Assembly: GCA_028702435.1 (NCBI GenBank)
Contig: JAQVOX010000003.1
Location: 1 to 47,758, forward strand
Length of the DNA: 47,758 nt
Source: Desulfotomaculaceae bacterium
GTDB taxonomy: Bacteria; Bacillota; Desulfotomaculia; Desulfotomaculales; Pelotomaculaceae
Reading direction: 5' to 3'
Below, in pieces: positions 20,444 to 30,486 of this stretch. Every line of letters begins with the position of its first letter. Within the stretch, counting starts at the first letter, position 1. Both the position numbers and the translations under genes were made by a program. The notes beneath the pieces were generated by a model, which was not told the DNA's origin, made no database searches, and worked only from the letters and a program-made list of their open reading frames with translations.

Positions 20444-21595
20444 CTACTCCTTCCTTTTAGATATTTGGTTCAGGGCTTTTAAGCTTATATTAATTTCTTC
20501 AATATTATTAAAAGGTCCAAAGGCAAACCTTATCGTTCCCTGCGGAAAGGCGCCGATTGTTTTATGGGCAGACGGAGCGCAGTGCAAGCCTGGCCTGCAG
20601 GCAATATCATAATCCCGGTCCAGGGTGTAGGCAACTTCTGACGGATCATATCCGAAAATATTCAGGCTTACCACTGAGACCCGTTTGTTAATATCCTGCG
20701 GCCCGTATAGCCGGACACCTGCTATTTTGGCTGCGTTTCTAATAAAGATCTCCGTTAAATCCATTTCTATTTGCCTAATTTTCATTACACCATGCTCTAA
20801 AACATATTTTACGCCGGCGCCCAGACCGGCAATGCCAATTATGTTAAGGGTTCCTGATTCTAGTTGATCCGGCATCAGCTCCGGCTGAATTTCCCGCTCG
20901 GAATTACTGCCGGTGCCGCCTCGCATGAGGGGTTCTATTTCTATGCCCTCCCTTATGTACAGTCCGCCGGTGCCCTGGGGCCCCATTAGCGCCTTGTGCC
21001 CGGTAAACGCCAGCATATCAAGGCCGTCAGCAGTAACGTCAACTGGGTAGGCGCCTGCTGTTTGAGCAGCGTCGATCAGGGTATGGCTACCATAATTTTT
21101 GGCAATTTGTGCAATAGCACTGATAGGGGCCACAGTGCCAGTGACGTTAGAGGCGTGGCTTAACACTATTAACTTAATTTTTTCTTTTCTTAATATATCT
21201 TCGAAGGCAACCGGATCCACAATTCCCTCTTGATTTGCTTGAACAATAAATATCTTTATTTTTCCTATCTGCTCTAAATACCGGAGCGGGCGCATCACGC
21301 TGTTATGCTCCATGGAGGTCGTGATTACCTGATCGCCTTTTTTTAGAAAACCGTTGATCGCTAAATTCAGGCTCTCAGTGACATTTTTAGTAAATACCAT
21401 CCTGGCGCTGTCCTTGATGTTGAAAAGCTCCGCCAGGTATTCACGGGTGTCAAAAACCAGTTCACTTGCCTCGATGGCCATTTTGTGCCCACTTCTACCA
21501 GTATTTCCTCCTATGTTAAAAAAATAATTTTCCATTGCAGCCATGACCACCTTAGGTTTGGGGAAACTGGTTGCAGCGTTATCAAAGTAAATCAA
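20444..21595 (-). CDS. Cysteine desulfurase family protein (class V aminotransferase)
   Basis: 'IYFDNAATSFPKP', PLP-Lys region 'MLAFTGHKALMGPQGTGGLYI', 'ACRPGLHCAPSAHKTIG'. Confidence 0.93.
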   Translation of the reverse strand: MIYFDNAATSFPKPKVVMAAMENYFFNIGGNTGRSGHKMAIEASELVFDTREYLAELFNIKDSARMVFTKNVTESLNLAINGFLKKGDQVITTSMEHNSVMRPLRYLEQIGKIKIFIVQANQEGIVDPVAFEDILRKEKIKLIVLSHASNVTGTVAPISAIAQIAKNYGSHTLIDAAQTAGAYPVDVTADGLDMLAFTGHKALMGPQGTGGLYIREGIEIEPLMRGGTGSNSEREIQPELMPDQLESGTLNIIGIAGLGAGVKYVLEHGVMKIRQIEMDLTEIFIRNAAKIAGVRLYGPQDINKRVSVVSLNIFGYDPSEVAYTLDRDYDIACRPGLHCAPSAHKTIGAFPQGTIRFAFGPFNNIEEINISLKALNQISKRKE

Positions 21596-21800
21596 TCCTG
21601 AAGAGCACCCCCTTTAAGCGTAGTATTTCTAGTGCCTGGTCCAGAACGGTCTTTTCAATTTTCAGGGACATGCCACACTCAGCAGAAACTTTTTTAGGAG
21701 TAGGGATTATTTCGTGAGCGATATAGGCTTTTTGCAGCGCTTTTTTTGCTTTAATGACATCATGGGTTGACTGAAAAATAATAAAAAATTCTGCAGACAC
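21582..21800 (-). CDS. DUF3343 putative Se/S carrier-like protein
   Basis: 72 aa; 'FIIFQSTHDVIKAKKALQ...IIPTPKKVSAECGMSLKI'; overlaps downstream desulfurase-like gene by 14 nt. Confidence 0.85.
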   Translation of the reverse strand: MSAEFFIIFQSTHDVIKAKKALQKAYIAHEIIPTPKKVSAECGMSLKIEKTVLDQALEILRLKGVLFRIDLL

Positions 21801-22156
21801 GTATGATCCTCCCTCCTACCTATTGAACACATTTTAAAATTAGGGTTTTCTTAGAGTTGCAGCTATTTCTCGGGATAGCCTGCCCAATAATCAGGATTTT
21901 CAGTAAACTGAGCGAGTGAGGTTTTGTTTTAAACTTTGTAGAGATAGGTATCTAATAAAGTACTTTTATAATAGTAACATATAATAAACTTATATTAATA
22001 AAAAATATACTTATAGTATTTTTAAAATCATAAAAAAAACTTATTGCTTTGCCTGATTATCTGCCGGCTTCATGCGACAATAGTTAAGTATATAAAATAA
22101 ACCTATTTTGTGATATAGTTCCTGTAAAGGGTAATTACGGGAGGACGGAGTGAAGC

Positions 22157-22603
22157 TTGAGTCAATCGATTATTATTTTAACCGCCGTTGCCCTCCTCGG
22201 TATAATTGGCAAAAATAGTTCAGTGGCGGTAGCAGCAGGGGTGCTGCTAGTTTTTCGGCTGCTTGTTGGGGAGAGGCCTGTTCCACACTTGGAGGAGCAT
22301 ATCTTAAAGGTAGGCATTACCGTAATCACATTGGCAGTGCTGGTGCCATTCGCTACTGGTGAGGTCGGCATAGGGTCACTATTAAATTCTTTCAGGAGTT
22401 ACCCAGGCTTTTTATCTATCCTGGTTGGCATAATCATAGCCTATCTGGGCGGCAAGGGTGTAACTTTTCTGACAAGTCAGCCACAGGTTCTTATCGGATT
22501 ATTGATCGGCACGATCATCGGTGTCGCTTTTTTCAAAGGTGTGCCTGTTGGCCCGCTTATTGGCGCGGGAATTGTGGCTATGATTTTGTCTAAAATATCT
22601 TGA
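22157..22603 (+). CDS. DUF441/UPF0756 family membrane protein
   Basis: 148 aa multi-TM; 'LLGIIGKNSSVAVAAGVLL', 'LIGLLIGTIIGVAFFKGVPVGPLIGAGI'. Confidence 0.85.
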   Translation: MSQSIIILTAVALLGIIGKNSSVAVAAGVLLVFRLLVGERPVPHLEEHILKVGITVITLAVLVPFATGEVGIGSLLNSFRSYPGFLSILVGIIIAYLGGKGVTFLTSQPQVLIGLLIGTIIGVAFFKGVPVGPLIGAGIVAMILSKIS

Positions 22604-23150
22604 TACCCGGGTAAACAACATACGGCCTGCAACCTTCCCTTTCGCGCTCCCTTGAGTCCATTTCCACTAGGTCACGGATGCGCGAATCCCTCAGGAGTTC
22701 TTGCCAACACCGGGCTGTTATTTCAGCAAAATCTTTTCTTAACGGTGTTCTACCGGTAATGAGCGGGCACATATATGGCAACTTCAGTGTTTCATGGATC
22801 AACAGTAAAGTATTGTCTTTCAATAAATGGGGTGCTAAGGGGAAGAAGCGGCAGTTCAGAGGGCGTTGTTCTCTAGGGCATGATCTTGTGCAGCGAATAA
22901 AGTGTACAGGAAATCCCCAGGATGGCGGAAAATCATCTTCGGCAGGGTTACGATGCTCCCATTGTAGCCAGTTTTCTTTTCCGGTAAACATGCGTTCTTC
23001 ACCTGGGTACAGGTAAACGCCCAAATTATCCTCGCTGTCCGGCTGGCAGCAAATCTTGCCGCAGAGTTCTCCACAGTCACTATATATAGGGGTGAGGGTG
23101 CTGGTGATGTCATAGAGTTCTTTATAATTTACTATCATCTTACTTGACAT
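22590..23150 (-). CDS. Cysteine-cluster protein (possible Zn/Fe-chelating family)
   Basis: 186 aa with 'CGELCGKICC', 'CTRSCPREQRPLNCRFFPLAP'; convergent 14-bp overlap with DUF441 gene. Confidence 0.65.
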   Translation of the reverse strand: MSSKMIVNYKELYDITSTLTPIYSDCGELCGKICCQPDSEDNLGVYLYPGEERMFTGKENWLQWEHRNPAEDDFPPSWGFPVHFIRCTRSCPREQRPLNCRFFPLAPHLLKDNTLLLIHETLKLPYMCPLITGRTPLRKDFAEITARCWQELLRDSRIRDLVEMDSREREREGCRPYVVYPGIKIF

Positions 23151-23401
23151 TACATACTGCCCTCCATGGGTAGTAAGTACCTATAAAAAAACATTGTATA
23201 GCGTATTGTCCTTAAATGCCTTTGCACCATGCTCAGATCATATACCATTAATAAAAATAATCAACACTATATTCAGCATAGTCTGGTATGATTTTTGAGC
23301 GTTGCCATGAAAATCATAAGAAAAGGCACGCATAAGTTGTTTTTGATGTATAATTAGTATAATTATTACGGTATCTGAAAGCTATAAGGAGTTCTAATAT
23401 T

Positions 23402-25453
23402 ATGGCCGGAAACTGGCATAATGTAGCAAAGGTATTTATTCATATCCCTCTGCTGATTTTTTTGGCGGCTTTGCCGTTTATTATTTGGGGGTATTATTAT
23501 GCTAACCAGGTATTAGCAGATTTTTCCGGCGAAAAAGCTGATATAGACGTATTTGATCAAAATTCCGTTCTTTATGGGGATAACGATAACTTAATTTACG
23601 AAATTCATGGTGAAATAAACCGCACCCCCGTGCCGTTGGAGCAAATTCCAGAACATGTGCAAAAAGCATTTGTGGCCATTGAGGACAAAAGATTTTATGA
23701 CCACCGTGGGGTTGACTTAAAGGCAATTTTTCGTGCTGCGTTCAATTACTGCAAGCTAGGCCGGATCACAGAGGGCGCCAGTACTATTACCCAGCAAGTG
23801 GTAAAGCTTTATTTCTTATCACCAGAGCAAACTCTGGAGCGAAAAATAAAAGAGGCCTTTATTGCCCTAGAGTTTGAGCGACGGTATAGTAAAGACAAGA
23901 TACTGGAGCTATACCTGAACCGGGTCTATTTCGGGGAGGGTGCCTATGGCATTCAAAGTGCGGCGAAAGTATATTTTAATAAGGAATCCGGAGCAATCAC
24001 ACTGGCTGAAGGGGCCCTGCTGGCCGCCCTGGTGCAGGCCCCCAGCGCTTATGATCCTTTTTTGAATGCGGAAGGCTCCTTGCAGCGTCGAAATGTGGTG
24101 CTGGAAAAAATGATCGAACAAGAGTTTATTGCAAAAGAGCAGGGGACCGAGGCCCGGCAAAAACCTATCGAACTAAAAGATGAAGTAAAGCCGGAAAACT
24201 ATAACTCTTATTTTATTGATTATGTAATTAGTGAAGCTATCGCTATCGTGGGTGGTGAAAAGCTTTTTAAAGGCGGGCTAAAAATATATACGACCCTAGA
24301 GCCGGAGATACAAAAAAAAGCGGAAGAGATATTTGCGCGCGACTACTTATTCCCGGCTAAAGGAGTGGAGGCAGCCCTGGCGATGGTAGAGAACGGCACC
24401 GGGGCAATAAAATCATTAGTTGGTGGAAGACATTACGAAACCAAGCGGGGGTTTAACCGTGCTACCCAGATGTTTAGGCAGCCTGGTTCCACCTTTAAGC
24501 CTATAGCGGTTTATGCACCAGCCTTTGAAATGGGCTACAGGCCGGAATCGGTAATTTTAGACACGCCCTTTAAGGTTGGTACCTATGAGCCGCAGAATGC
24601 CGGCGGTGGCTATTATGGGGCGATCAGTATCAGGACAGCTATGCAATGGTCCCGCAATGTTGCCGCTGTCAGGCTCTTGAATACAATCGGAGTTGATTTC
24701 GGCTTTGAAATGGCTAATAAAATGGGCTTTGAACTGGTCGAAGCAGACCGGTGCCTGCCTTTAGCACTAGGGGGGTTGACCAGGGGGGTCACCCCGTTGC
24801 AAATGGCCGGAGCTTACGCTACCTTTAGTAACCGCGGTATCTTTACCAGGCCATATGCGATCAAGTATATCGAGGACCCACAGGGCCAGGCCATATACCG
24901 GCGCACAGAGGGAAACCAGGTGATGAAAGCCTCGACAGCCGAGAACATGAAAGATGTTTTGCGTACAGTAGTGGATTCAGGTACAGGTTCCCGGGCCAGG
25001 ATTCGAGGGGTTGCGGTTTATGGTAAGACGGGCACCACCGAACTGCCGGATATCGCGGTATTTAAAGGCCTGAACGGTAATAAAGACGCCTGGTTTGTCG
25101 GTTCGACGGACCATTATACAACAGCGGTTTGGATGGGTTATGATGAAAAGGATATGGATAGGACGCACTATCTAACCTCCAGTGGCGGCAGTCAGCCGGC
25201 AGAGATCTTTCGCCTTGTAGTGGCTGGCGTCACGGGCGCAGATGCTCAACCCTTTGCGCGTAAACAGTATGTGACGCTACCGGTAGTGGGGCAGCAACCG
25301 GAAGAGCAAGAGCAATTAGCGGCTTCCGAAGAGACGAATGAGGGTAAAAAGGCTGACGGGGCTAAAGAAGTTGACGAGGTTAGAGAGGCAACAGGGCAAA
25401 GTGGGCCAAACGACCAGATAGAACCTCGAGATGAGCAGGATGAGGTGGAATAG
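23402..25453 (+). CDS. Class A penicillin-binding protein (transglycosylase/transpeptidase)
   Basis: GT51 'AIEDKRFYDHRGVDLKAI', 'GASTITQQVVKL', transpeptidase 'RQPGSTFKPI', 'SRN', 'YGKTGTT'; acidic C-terminal tail. Confidence 0.95.
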   Translation: MAGNWHNVAKVFIHIPLLIFLAALPFIIWGYYYANQVLADFSGEKADIDVFDQNSVLYGDNDNLIYEIHGEINRTPVPLEQIPEHVQKAFVAIEDKRFYDHRGVDLKAIFRAAFNYCKLGRITEGASTITQQVVKLYFLSPEQTLERKIKEAFIALEFERRYSKDKILELYLNRVYFGEGAYGIQSAAKVYFNKESGAITLAEGALLAALVQAPSAYDPFLNAEGSLQRRNVVLEKMIEQEFIAKEQGTEARQKPIELKDEVKPENYNSYFIDYVISEAIAIVGGEKLFKGGLKIYTTLEPEIQKKAEEIFARDYLFPAKGVEAALAMVENGTGAIKSLVGGRHYETKRGFNRATQMFRQPGSTFKPIAVYAPAFEMGYRPESVILDTPFKVGTYEPQNAGGGYYGAISIRTAMQWSRNVAAVRLLNTIGVDFGFEMANKMGFELVEADRCLPLALGGLTRGVTPLQMAGAYATFSNRGIFTRPYAIKYIEDPQGQAIYRRTEGNQVMKASTAENMKDVLRTVVDSGTGSRARIRGVAVYGKTGTTELPDIAVFKGLNGNKDAWFVGSTDHYTTAVWMGYDEKDMDRTHYLTSSGGSQPAEIFRLVVAGVTGADAQPFARKQYVTLPVVGQQPEEQEQLAASEETNEGKKADGAKEVDEVREATGQSGPNDQIEPRDEQDEVE

Positions 25454-25614
25454 CAACAAAATATATAATTTGTCGCTCAACTATATAGGTAAATAAGGAA
25501 AACCAACATGTATATTAAACACTATCATAGTCTGGTATAATATACTTGTGATTTCTGATGTTATTTTATTGTTGCACAGATATAAAAAGGAGAGTAACGA
25601 AAGGAGGTGTCAAT

Positions 25615-26403
25615 GTGTTTAATACAATTATTTACAAAGTAAGTGGCAATGTGGCCTATATTACTCTTAACCGGCCGGAGGCCATGAACTCCCTGGATCC
25701 GGAAATATTGCGGGAGCTATTCGAGGCCTTGCAAGCATGTCACCACGATCAGGCTGTGCGCGTAGTGGTAATAACCGGCGCAGGAAAAGCGTTTTGTGCC
25801 GGCGGTGACCTGAAATGGATGATGTCTGTCCGGGATAATAATTGGAAGAACAGTTTTGACAGTTTAGTTAAAGACTTTAATAGCAATATTTTATATATCA
25901 GAAAAATAGAAAAGCCAGTGATCGCCGCTGTAAATGGGTTTGCCAGCGGAGCGGGCTTCAGCCTGGCGCTGGCCTGTGATCTGCGGGTGGGCAGTGAGAG
26001 CGCCAGGTTTAATCAGGCCTATGTTAAGATTGGTCTAACCCCCGATGGTGGCTCTTCCTTTTTTCTAACGAAAATGCTGGGGCCGGCCCGGGCTACGGAT
26101 TTTATATTTACCGGCCGCGTAGTTGATGCGCAGGAAGCTCTGGCCCTTGGTCTGGCCAATGAGGTGGCGCCTGATGATTCCTTTAGCGAAAGGGTGGAAC
26201 AGGTGGCAAAAAAAATTGCCGCAGGCCCGCCGCTGTCCTATGAAATGGCTAAAATATTGATCAACGAAGCTCTCTGGCCATCCTTAGAGGCACGGCTTGA
26301 TCAGGAGCGGGAATTTATTGTCAGCGCCAGCCTGAGTAATGATTTCGAAGAGGGATTGACAGCGTTTGTTAATAAAAGGAGACCGGTTTTTAAGGGTAAC
26401 TGA
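25615..26403 (+). CDS. Enoyl-CoA hydratase/isomerase family protein
   Basis: 'AYITLNRPEAMNSLDPEIL', 'GAGKAFCAGGDLKWM', 'AAVNGFASGAGFSLALACDLRV'; GTG 25615 preceded by AAAGGAGG. Confidence 0.93.
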   Translation: MFNTIIYKVSGNVAYITLNRPEAMNSLDPEILRELFEALQACHHDQAVRVVVITGAGKAFCAGGDLKWMMSVRDNNWKNSFDSLVKDFNSNILYIRKIEKPVIAAVNGFASGAGFSLALACDLRVGSESARFNQAYVKIGLTPDGGSSFFLTKMLGPARATDFIFTGRVVDAQEALALGLANEVAPDDSFSERVEQVAKKIAAGPPLSYEMAKILINEALWPSLEARLDQEREFIVSASLSNDFEEGLTAFVNKRRPVFKGN

Positions 26404-26490
26404 CCGGTAATTTATTCGTGTTAAGTATGGGCCGGCGGTAGACCCTGCCAGGTTCATATATTGAAGCGCTTTTCTACGGGGGGGAGTTTT

Positions 26491-27378
26491 TTGAAGAGAA
26501 TTACAATTGCAGAAGGGGTGGAGTACCTGGAGGCCCCGCAACAGGAATCCTGGCTGATGAATAATGGCTTATTGATTACCGGTGAAGAGATCATTATGAT
26601 CGACGGCAGGTTTGGTGATGATGAGACGCTGGCCTTTATTCGGGAAAACGAAGTAAGCCGCTATTTTATATCCCACTTTCATATCGACCACGTTTCCGGC
26701 GCCTGGCGGATTGACGGTGAAACTAATTGCCGGCCGGCCTTAAATAAAGTGGAGCATAAATTTATTCAATCGGGTGAGGCGCTGTCGCAGGCAACCGGTT
26801 ACCAACAGGCCGGTATATACCATTTAGTGGAAGGCATTCTTGCCCCCAGGATGGGGTTTCGCTGCATTGCGGGAATAGCGCCCTATGAGTTAGACGAAAT
26901 CGAGGCTGCTTCCAAAGGGCAATTGCGTGTTATCCAGGCTCCCGGTCATTCACCGGGGCATTTTTGCCTGTACGCCCCCCTGAGCGGGGCACTCTTCGCC
27001 TGTGACCTGGGTCTTGACCGCTTCGGCCCCTGGTATGGTTTTCCCCACTGTAACCTGGAACAATATCTGTCATCAATCAAAACGGCTGGAGAACTCAAGG
27101 TCAGGCAGCTTTTTTCTAGTCATAGCCCGATGATCAGCGAGGATGTGGAAGGGGCTATTAGCCGTTGTAAAAGTATCATTGAAAAACGTCATAGCATGGT
27201 CTTGAGTAAATGGTATAAAGGCAAAAGAACAGTAGAGGAGATAGCCGGGGAGAATATATTCTATCAGAAGACAGATGGATTTGGTAAACGCGCCGTTCCG
27301 CTAGTATCTTTCTGGCAGGAGTCAATGGTAAGGTGTCACCTGGAATATGCCGGCCTCGATCCTGAAAAGCCGTTCTGA
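26491..27378 (+). CDS. MBL-fold metallohydrolase
   Basis: 'YFISHFHIDHVSGAW', 'VIQAPGHSPGHFCLY', 'ALFACDLGLD', 'LFSSHSPM'; TTG at 26491 after GGGGGGAG. Confidence 0.85.
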   Translation: MKRITIAEGVEYLEAPQQESWLMNNGLLITGEEIIMIDGRFGDDETLAFIRENEVSRYFISHFHIDHVSGAWRIDGETNCRPALNKVEHKFIQSGEALSQATGYQQAGIYHLVEGILAPRMGFRCIAGIAPYELDEIEAASKGQLRVIQAPGHSPGHFCLYAPLSGALFACDLGLDRFGPWYGFPHCNLEQYLSSIKTAGELKVRQLFSSHSPMISEDVEGAISRCKSIIEKRHSMVLSKWYKGKRTVEEIAGENIFYQKTDGFGKRAVPLVSFWQESMVRCHLEYAGLDPEKPF

Positions 27379-27404
27379 CCTCTAAATTATTACGTTAAGG
27401 CTAT

Positions 27405-28538
27405 TTATATTACCTGGTTTTTGAGAAACGAAATTGTTTCTTCCAGCTTATGTTCTTTTTTTAACATAGCAATTGCCGCACTAACCCGCGCATGCTGTGA
27501 AGCATCAAGCATGTCGTTCATAACACGGTATAATCCCCACCGTTTGCCCAGGATAAAGTTTTGTTTTTCATTTTCCGGCAGGCTGAGAAAACGGTCTATT
27601 ACGCTTAATATGGCTAATTTGTCGTTAGGGAGTTTCCCTTTAACTTCCTCCAGCAAATTCATCGAGTGGTCGCTGACCAGATTGCTTTGAATGCCGTCAA
27701 GATGCTCAATAAGCAGTTTTTCGCCCCTGATTATTTCTTCCTCTGCCTCTGCTTCAAATTCCCCGCTAAGCGTTTTTTGCTCCAGCGCTGTCCCCTTGGC
27801 AATCGTCAGTGTGCGAAAGCGGATAAAATCAGGGTTAATGATACTTAAAACCCTAGCTGACTCCAGCGCATGTTCCCGTGCCCAGCGCTTGCCACCTAGC
27901 CCTAAAATAATGTATTCAGAAAGAGAGATGCCTGATTCCTTTACCCGCCTGCCGGCCTCAATGTGCTGCCGGGCGGTGGCGCCCTTTTCAATAAATTTAA
28001 GCACCTCATCAGAACCTGACTCCATGCCCACGTGGATGCGGGATAGCCCCGCCAGACTTAGCGCGTTCAGGTCCTCCACGCTTTTGCGCGCTAGTGTGCT
28101 GGAGCGGGCATAGGTGGTAATCCGCTCCACTGAGGGCAATTGTTCTTTCAGATACTCTAATATTTCTACAATAACGGCATTTTTCTCGACCAGCGAGTTG
28201 GCATCTTGTAAAAATACCGTCTTGCCGCCGTTAATCAGCCAGATAGCGATATTAAACAACTGATAATCCCCGGACTGATATACCTGGGTCAGCAACTGCC
28301 GGTTGATCTGGCCATCAAAACCACTTTCCCAGGAGGTTTTATAGAGAAGACGGCACATTTCTACTACTGTATCGATATCATTTTTGATCTCTTTGATACT
28401 TCTTCTGGAAAAAGTTTTACCCTTATAGCTCCTGCAGAATGCACACTTGTTCCAGGGGCAGTTACGGGTGAGCCTGAGTAATAGACTGGCTGCCTCGCTG
28501 GGTGGCCTGATCGGTCCTTGTTCAATAGATAAATTCAC
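27405..28538 (-). CDS. Radical SAM protein with CX4CX2C motif
   Basis: 'LLRLTRNCPWNKCAFCRSYKG', 'GLSRIHVGMESGSDEVLKFI', 'SEYIILGLGG'. Confidence 0.88.
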   Translation of the reverse strand: MNLSIEQGPIRPPSEAASLLLRLTRNCPWNKCAFCRSYKGKTFSRRSIKEIKNDIDTVVEMCRLLYKTSWESGFDGQINRQLLTQVYQSGDYQLFNIAIWLINGGKTVFLQDANSLVEKNAVIVEILEYLKEQLPSVERITTYARSSTLARKSVEDLNALSLAGLSRIHVGMESGSDEVLKFIEKGATARQHIEAGRRVKESGISLSEYIILGLGGKRWAREHALESARVLSIINPDFIRFRTLTIAKGTALEQKTLSGEFEAEAEEEIIRGEKLLIEHLDGIQSNLVSDHSMNLLEEVKGKLPNDKLAILSVIDRFLSLPENEKQNFILGKRWGLYRVMNDMLDASQHARVSAAIAMLKKEHKLEETISFLKNQVI

Positions 28539-28866
28539 TTTTACACAACCTTTTTAATAAAAACTATATCATAATAATACCATATTTCTATTTTTAATAG
28601 TATATGCAGTGAACCTCACTATCCTCCCATTAAGACAGAACTAGTTTAATACTGAATAACGGGCTGAATAAAGCCTGATACCCACGAAAAACACAAGATT
28701 CACAAGGTTTGTTGGCCACCATTCCACATTGCTATCACAAGCACAATTGGTATAGTATAAAGAATGCTCGGTGACGTGTCAAAAACTATTTTTGATATCC
28801 CGGCAGGGTTTTTGCTGCTTTCAAACGAATAGTGTTAGCAAATAATAACAGAAGGGGATTATAGTT

Positions 28867-29202
28867 TTGAATGATGGTGAAACTACTTTAAATGATTTGA
28901 AGGGGATGGTGGAAGATTTTGTAGCTGAGCGTTATTGGAAGCAGTTTCATACACCGAAAAATCTGGCAATATCAATAGCAATTGAGGCTGCTGAATTAAT
29001 GGAGATATTTCAGTGGTCTGAGGAAAATGATTTAAGTGCGGCATTGTATGCCAGGGTAGAAGAGGAATTGGCGGACGTAATTATTTATAGCCTAGCCCTT
29101 GCCAACGCGACAGGTATGGACTTATCCGGCGCGGTAAGAAAAAAAAATAAGAAGAACGCTCTAAAATACCCGGTAGATAAGTACCTGGGGCGGTACAAAT
29201 AA
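28867..29202 (+). CDS. MazG-like nucleotide pyrophosphohydrolase
   Basis: 'NLAISIAIEAAELMEIFQW...VEEELADVIIYSLALAN' MazG-like metal-binding helices. Confidence 0.88.
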   Translation: MNDGETTLNDLKGMVEDFVAERYWKQFHTPKNLAISIAIEAAELMEIFQWSEENDLSAALYARVEEELADVIIYSLALANATGMDLSGAVRKKNKKNALKYPVDKYLGRYK

Positions 29203-29273
29203 TAAGGCCGGGAGTAAAAGAAATAGATTCGGCTTTTTTTATGAATGATTAAAGATATAGAGGGGGATCTCTG

Positions 29274-29624
29274 TTGACGCTTTTGGAAGTTAAAAAAGTG
29301 TTGAACGCAACTTGCGTTACACAGCACTGCCTGGACGCAAGAGTTGTCGAAACGGCCTGTGGTGCTGATTTAATGAGTGATGTTTTATCTCATGATAAGG
29401 AGAAGGCTGTTCTCCTGACCGGATTGATCCACCCACAGGTAATTAGAACTGCATCAATGATTGACATAGTTTGCGTAGTATTTGTACGTGATAAAATACC
29501 TGGCCAGGACATCATTGATTTAGCCGAGATAAATAACATCCCCGTCCTTTGTACTAAATATCCTTTATATGAGTCATGTGGACTTCTATACAAAGCTGGG
29601 CTAGGAGTGATTTCTTCTGAGTGA
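29274..29624 (+). CDS. DRTGG-domain-like protein
   Basis: 116 aa; 'CGADLMSDVLSHDKEKAVLLTGLIHPQVIRTASMIDIVCVVFVRDKIP' DRTGG-like; paralogous to 30487-30828. Confidence 0.75.
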   Translation: MTLLEVKKVLNATCVTQHCLDARVVETACGADLMSDVLSHDKEKAVLLTGLIHPQVIRTASMIDIVCVVFVRDKIPGQDIIDLAEINNIPVLCTKYPLYESCGLLYKAGLGVISSE

Positions 29625-30477
29625 TAAATTTGCTAACCCAATAGTTCATGATGTAATGACAAAAGAGTTAATCACCATTACACCGGATTTAACTGTACGC
29701 CAAGCTAAAGAACTCATGCGGACTAAGGAAATCTCCGGTGTTCCGGTTATTGATCAGGATCAGGAATTGGTGGGCATAATCAGTGTAGCTGATATTTTCC
29801 GGGCCATGGAAGGAGATAATCTAGACGCAAAAGTAGCCGAGATCATGACCAAAAATCCTGTTTGTCTTAGTGAGTATGATACCGTAGGGCAGGCCCTCAG
29901 TGCATACCGCCAATATAAATATCACCGGTTCCCGGTAATTGATGATCATAAGAAGCTTGTGGGGATCTTGACCGCCGGAGATATTGTAGCCCGGCTATCC
30001 CAATTGTTAAAAATAGACCAGGTAGAGGATAATACTGAAAAAAAAGGTCCTGTTAATTTTACGACTCATAATATTGAATACCCTATCCCAGGAAATAATT
30101 TTGAGCGGGCGGGTGAGGCTGCGGGCACAATCAAAAGAATAATGACTAATTTAGGAATGAACCCGTCAGTGATCCGCAGTGCTGCGGTTGCCGCCTATGA
30201 GGCTGAAATGAATGTTGTGATTCACGCCAGTCAAGGATTATTAACTGCAGAAATTACCCCTGAGGCTGTAACCATCACGGTAACAGACACCGGTCCGGGG
30301 ATTAATGATATTTCGCAAGCAATGAAGCCCGGGTATTCCACAGCGACTGACGAGATTAGAAAAATGGGCTTTGGCGCCGGGATGGGCCTGCCGAACATTA
30401 AAAAATCAGCAGATGAGTTTTCAATAGAGTCATCACCACAAGGTACCATTCTGGTTATAAAAATATTGGCTAAGTGA
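29617..30477 (+). CDS. Two CBS domains plus HATPase_c (anti-sigma/serine-kinase-like) protein
   Basis: CBS 'HDVMTKELITITPDLTVRQAKELM', 'VAEIMTKNPVCLSEYDTVGQAL'; HATPase 'VAAYEAEMNVVIHA', 'DTGPGI', 'GFGAGMGLPNIKKSAD'; likely CTG start at 29617 with AGGAG 9 nt upstream (ORF track starts at 29656). Confidence 0.85.
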   Translation: MSDKFANPIVHDVMTKELITITPDLTVRQAKELMRTKEISGVPVIDQDQELVGIISVADIFRAMEGDNLDAKVAEIMTKNPVCLSEYDTVGQALSAYRQYKYHRFPVIDDHKKLVGILTAGDIVARLSQLLKIDQVEDNTEKKGPVNFTTHNIEYPIPGNNFERAGEAAGTIKRIMTNLGMNPSVIRSAAVAAYEAEMNVVIHASQGLLTAEITPEAVTITVTDTGPGINDISQAMKPGYSTATDEIRKMGFGAGMGLPNIKKSADEFSIESSPQGTILVIKILAK

Positions 30478-30486
30478 GGTGTTGAT

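Noticed and set aside
27405-28538. Radical SAM protein as a RiPP maturase for a nearby peptide
   Set aside because: No precursor-like short ORF recognised next to it and no SPASM-like C-terminal Cys cluster
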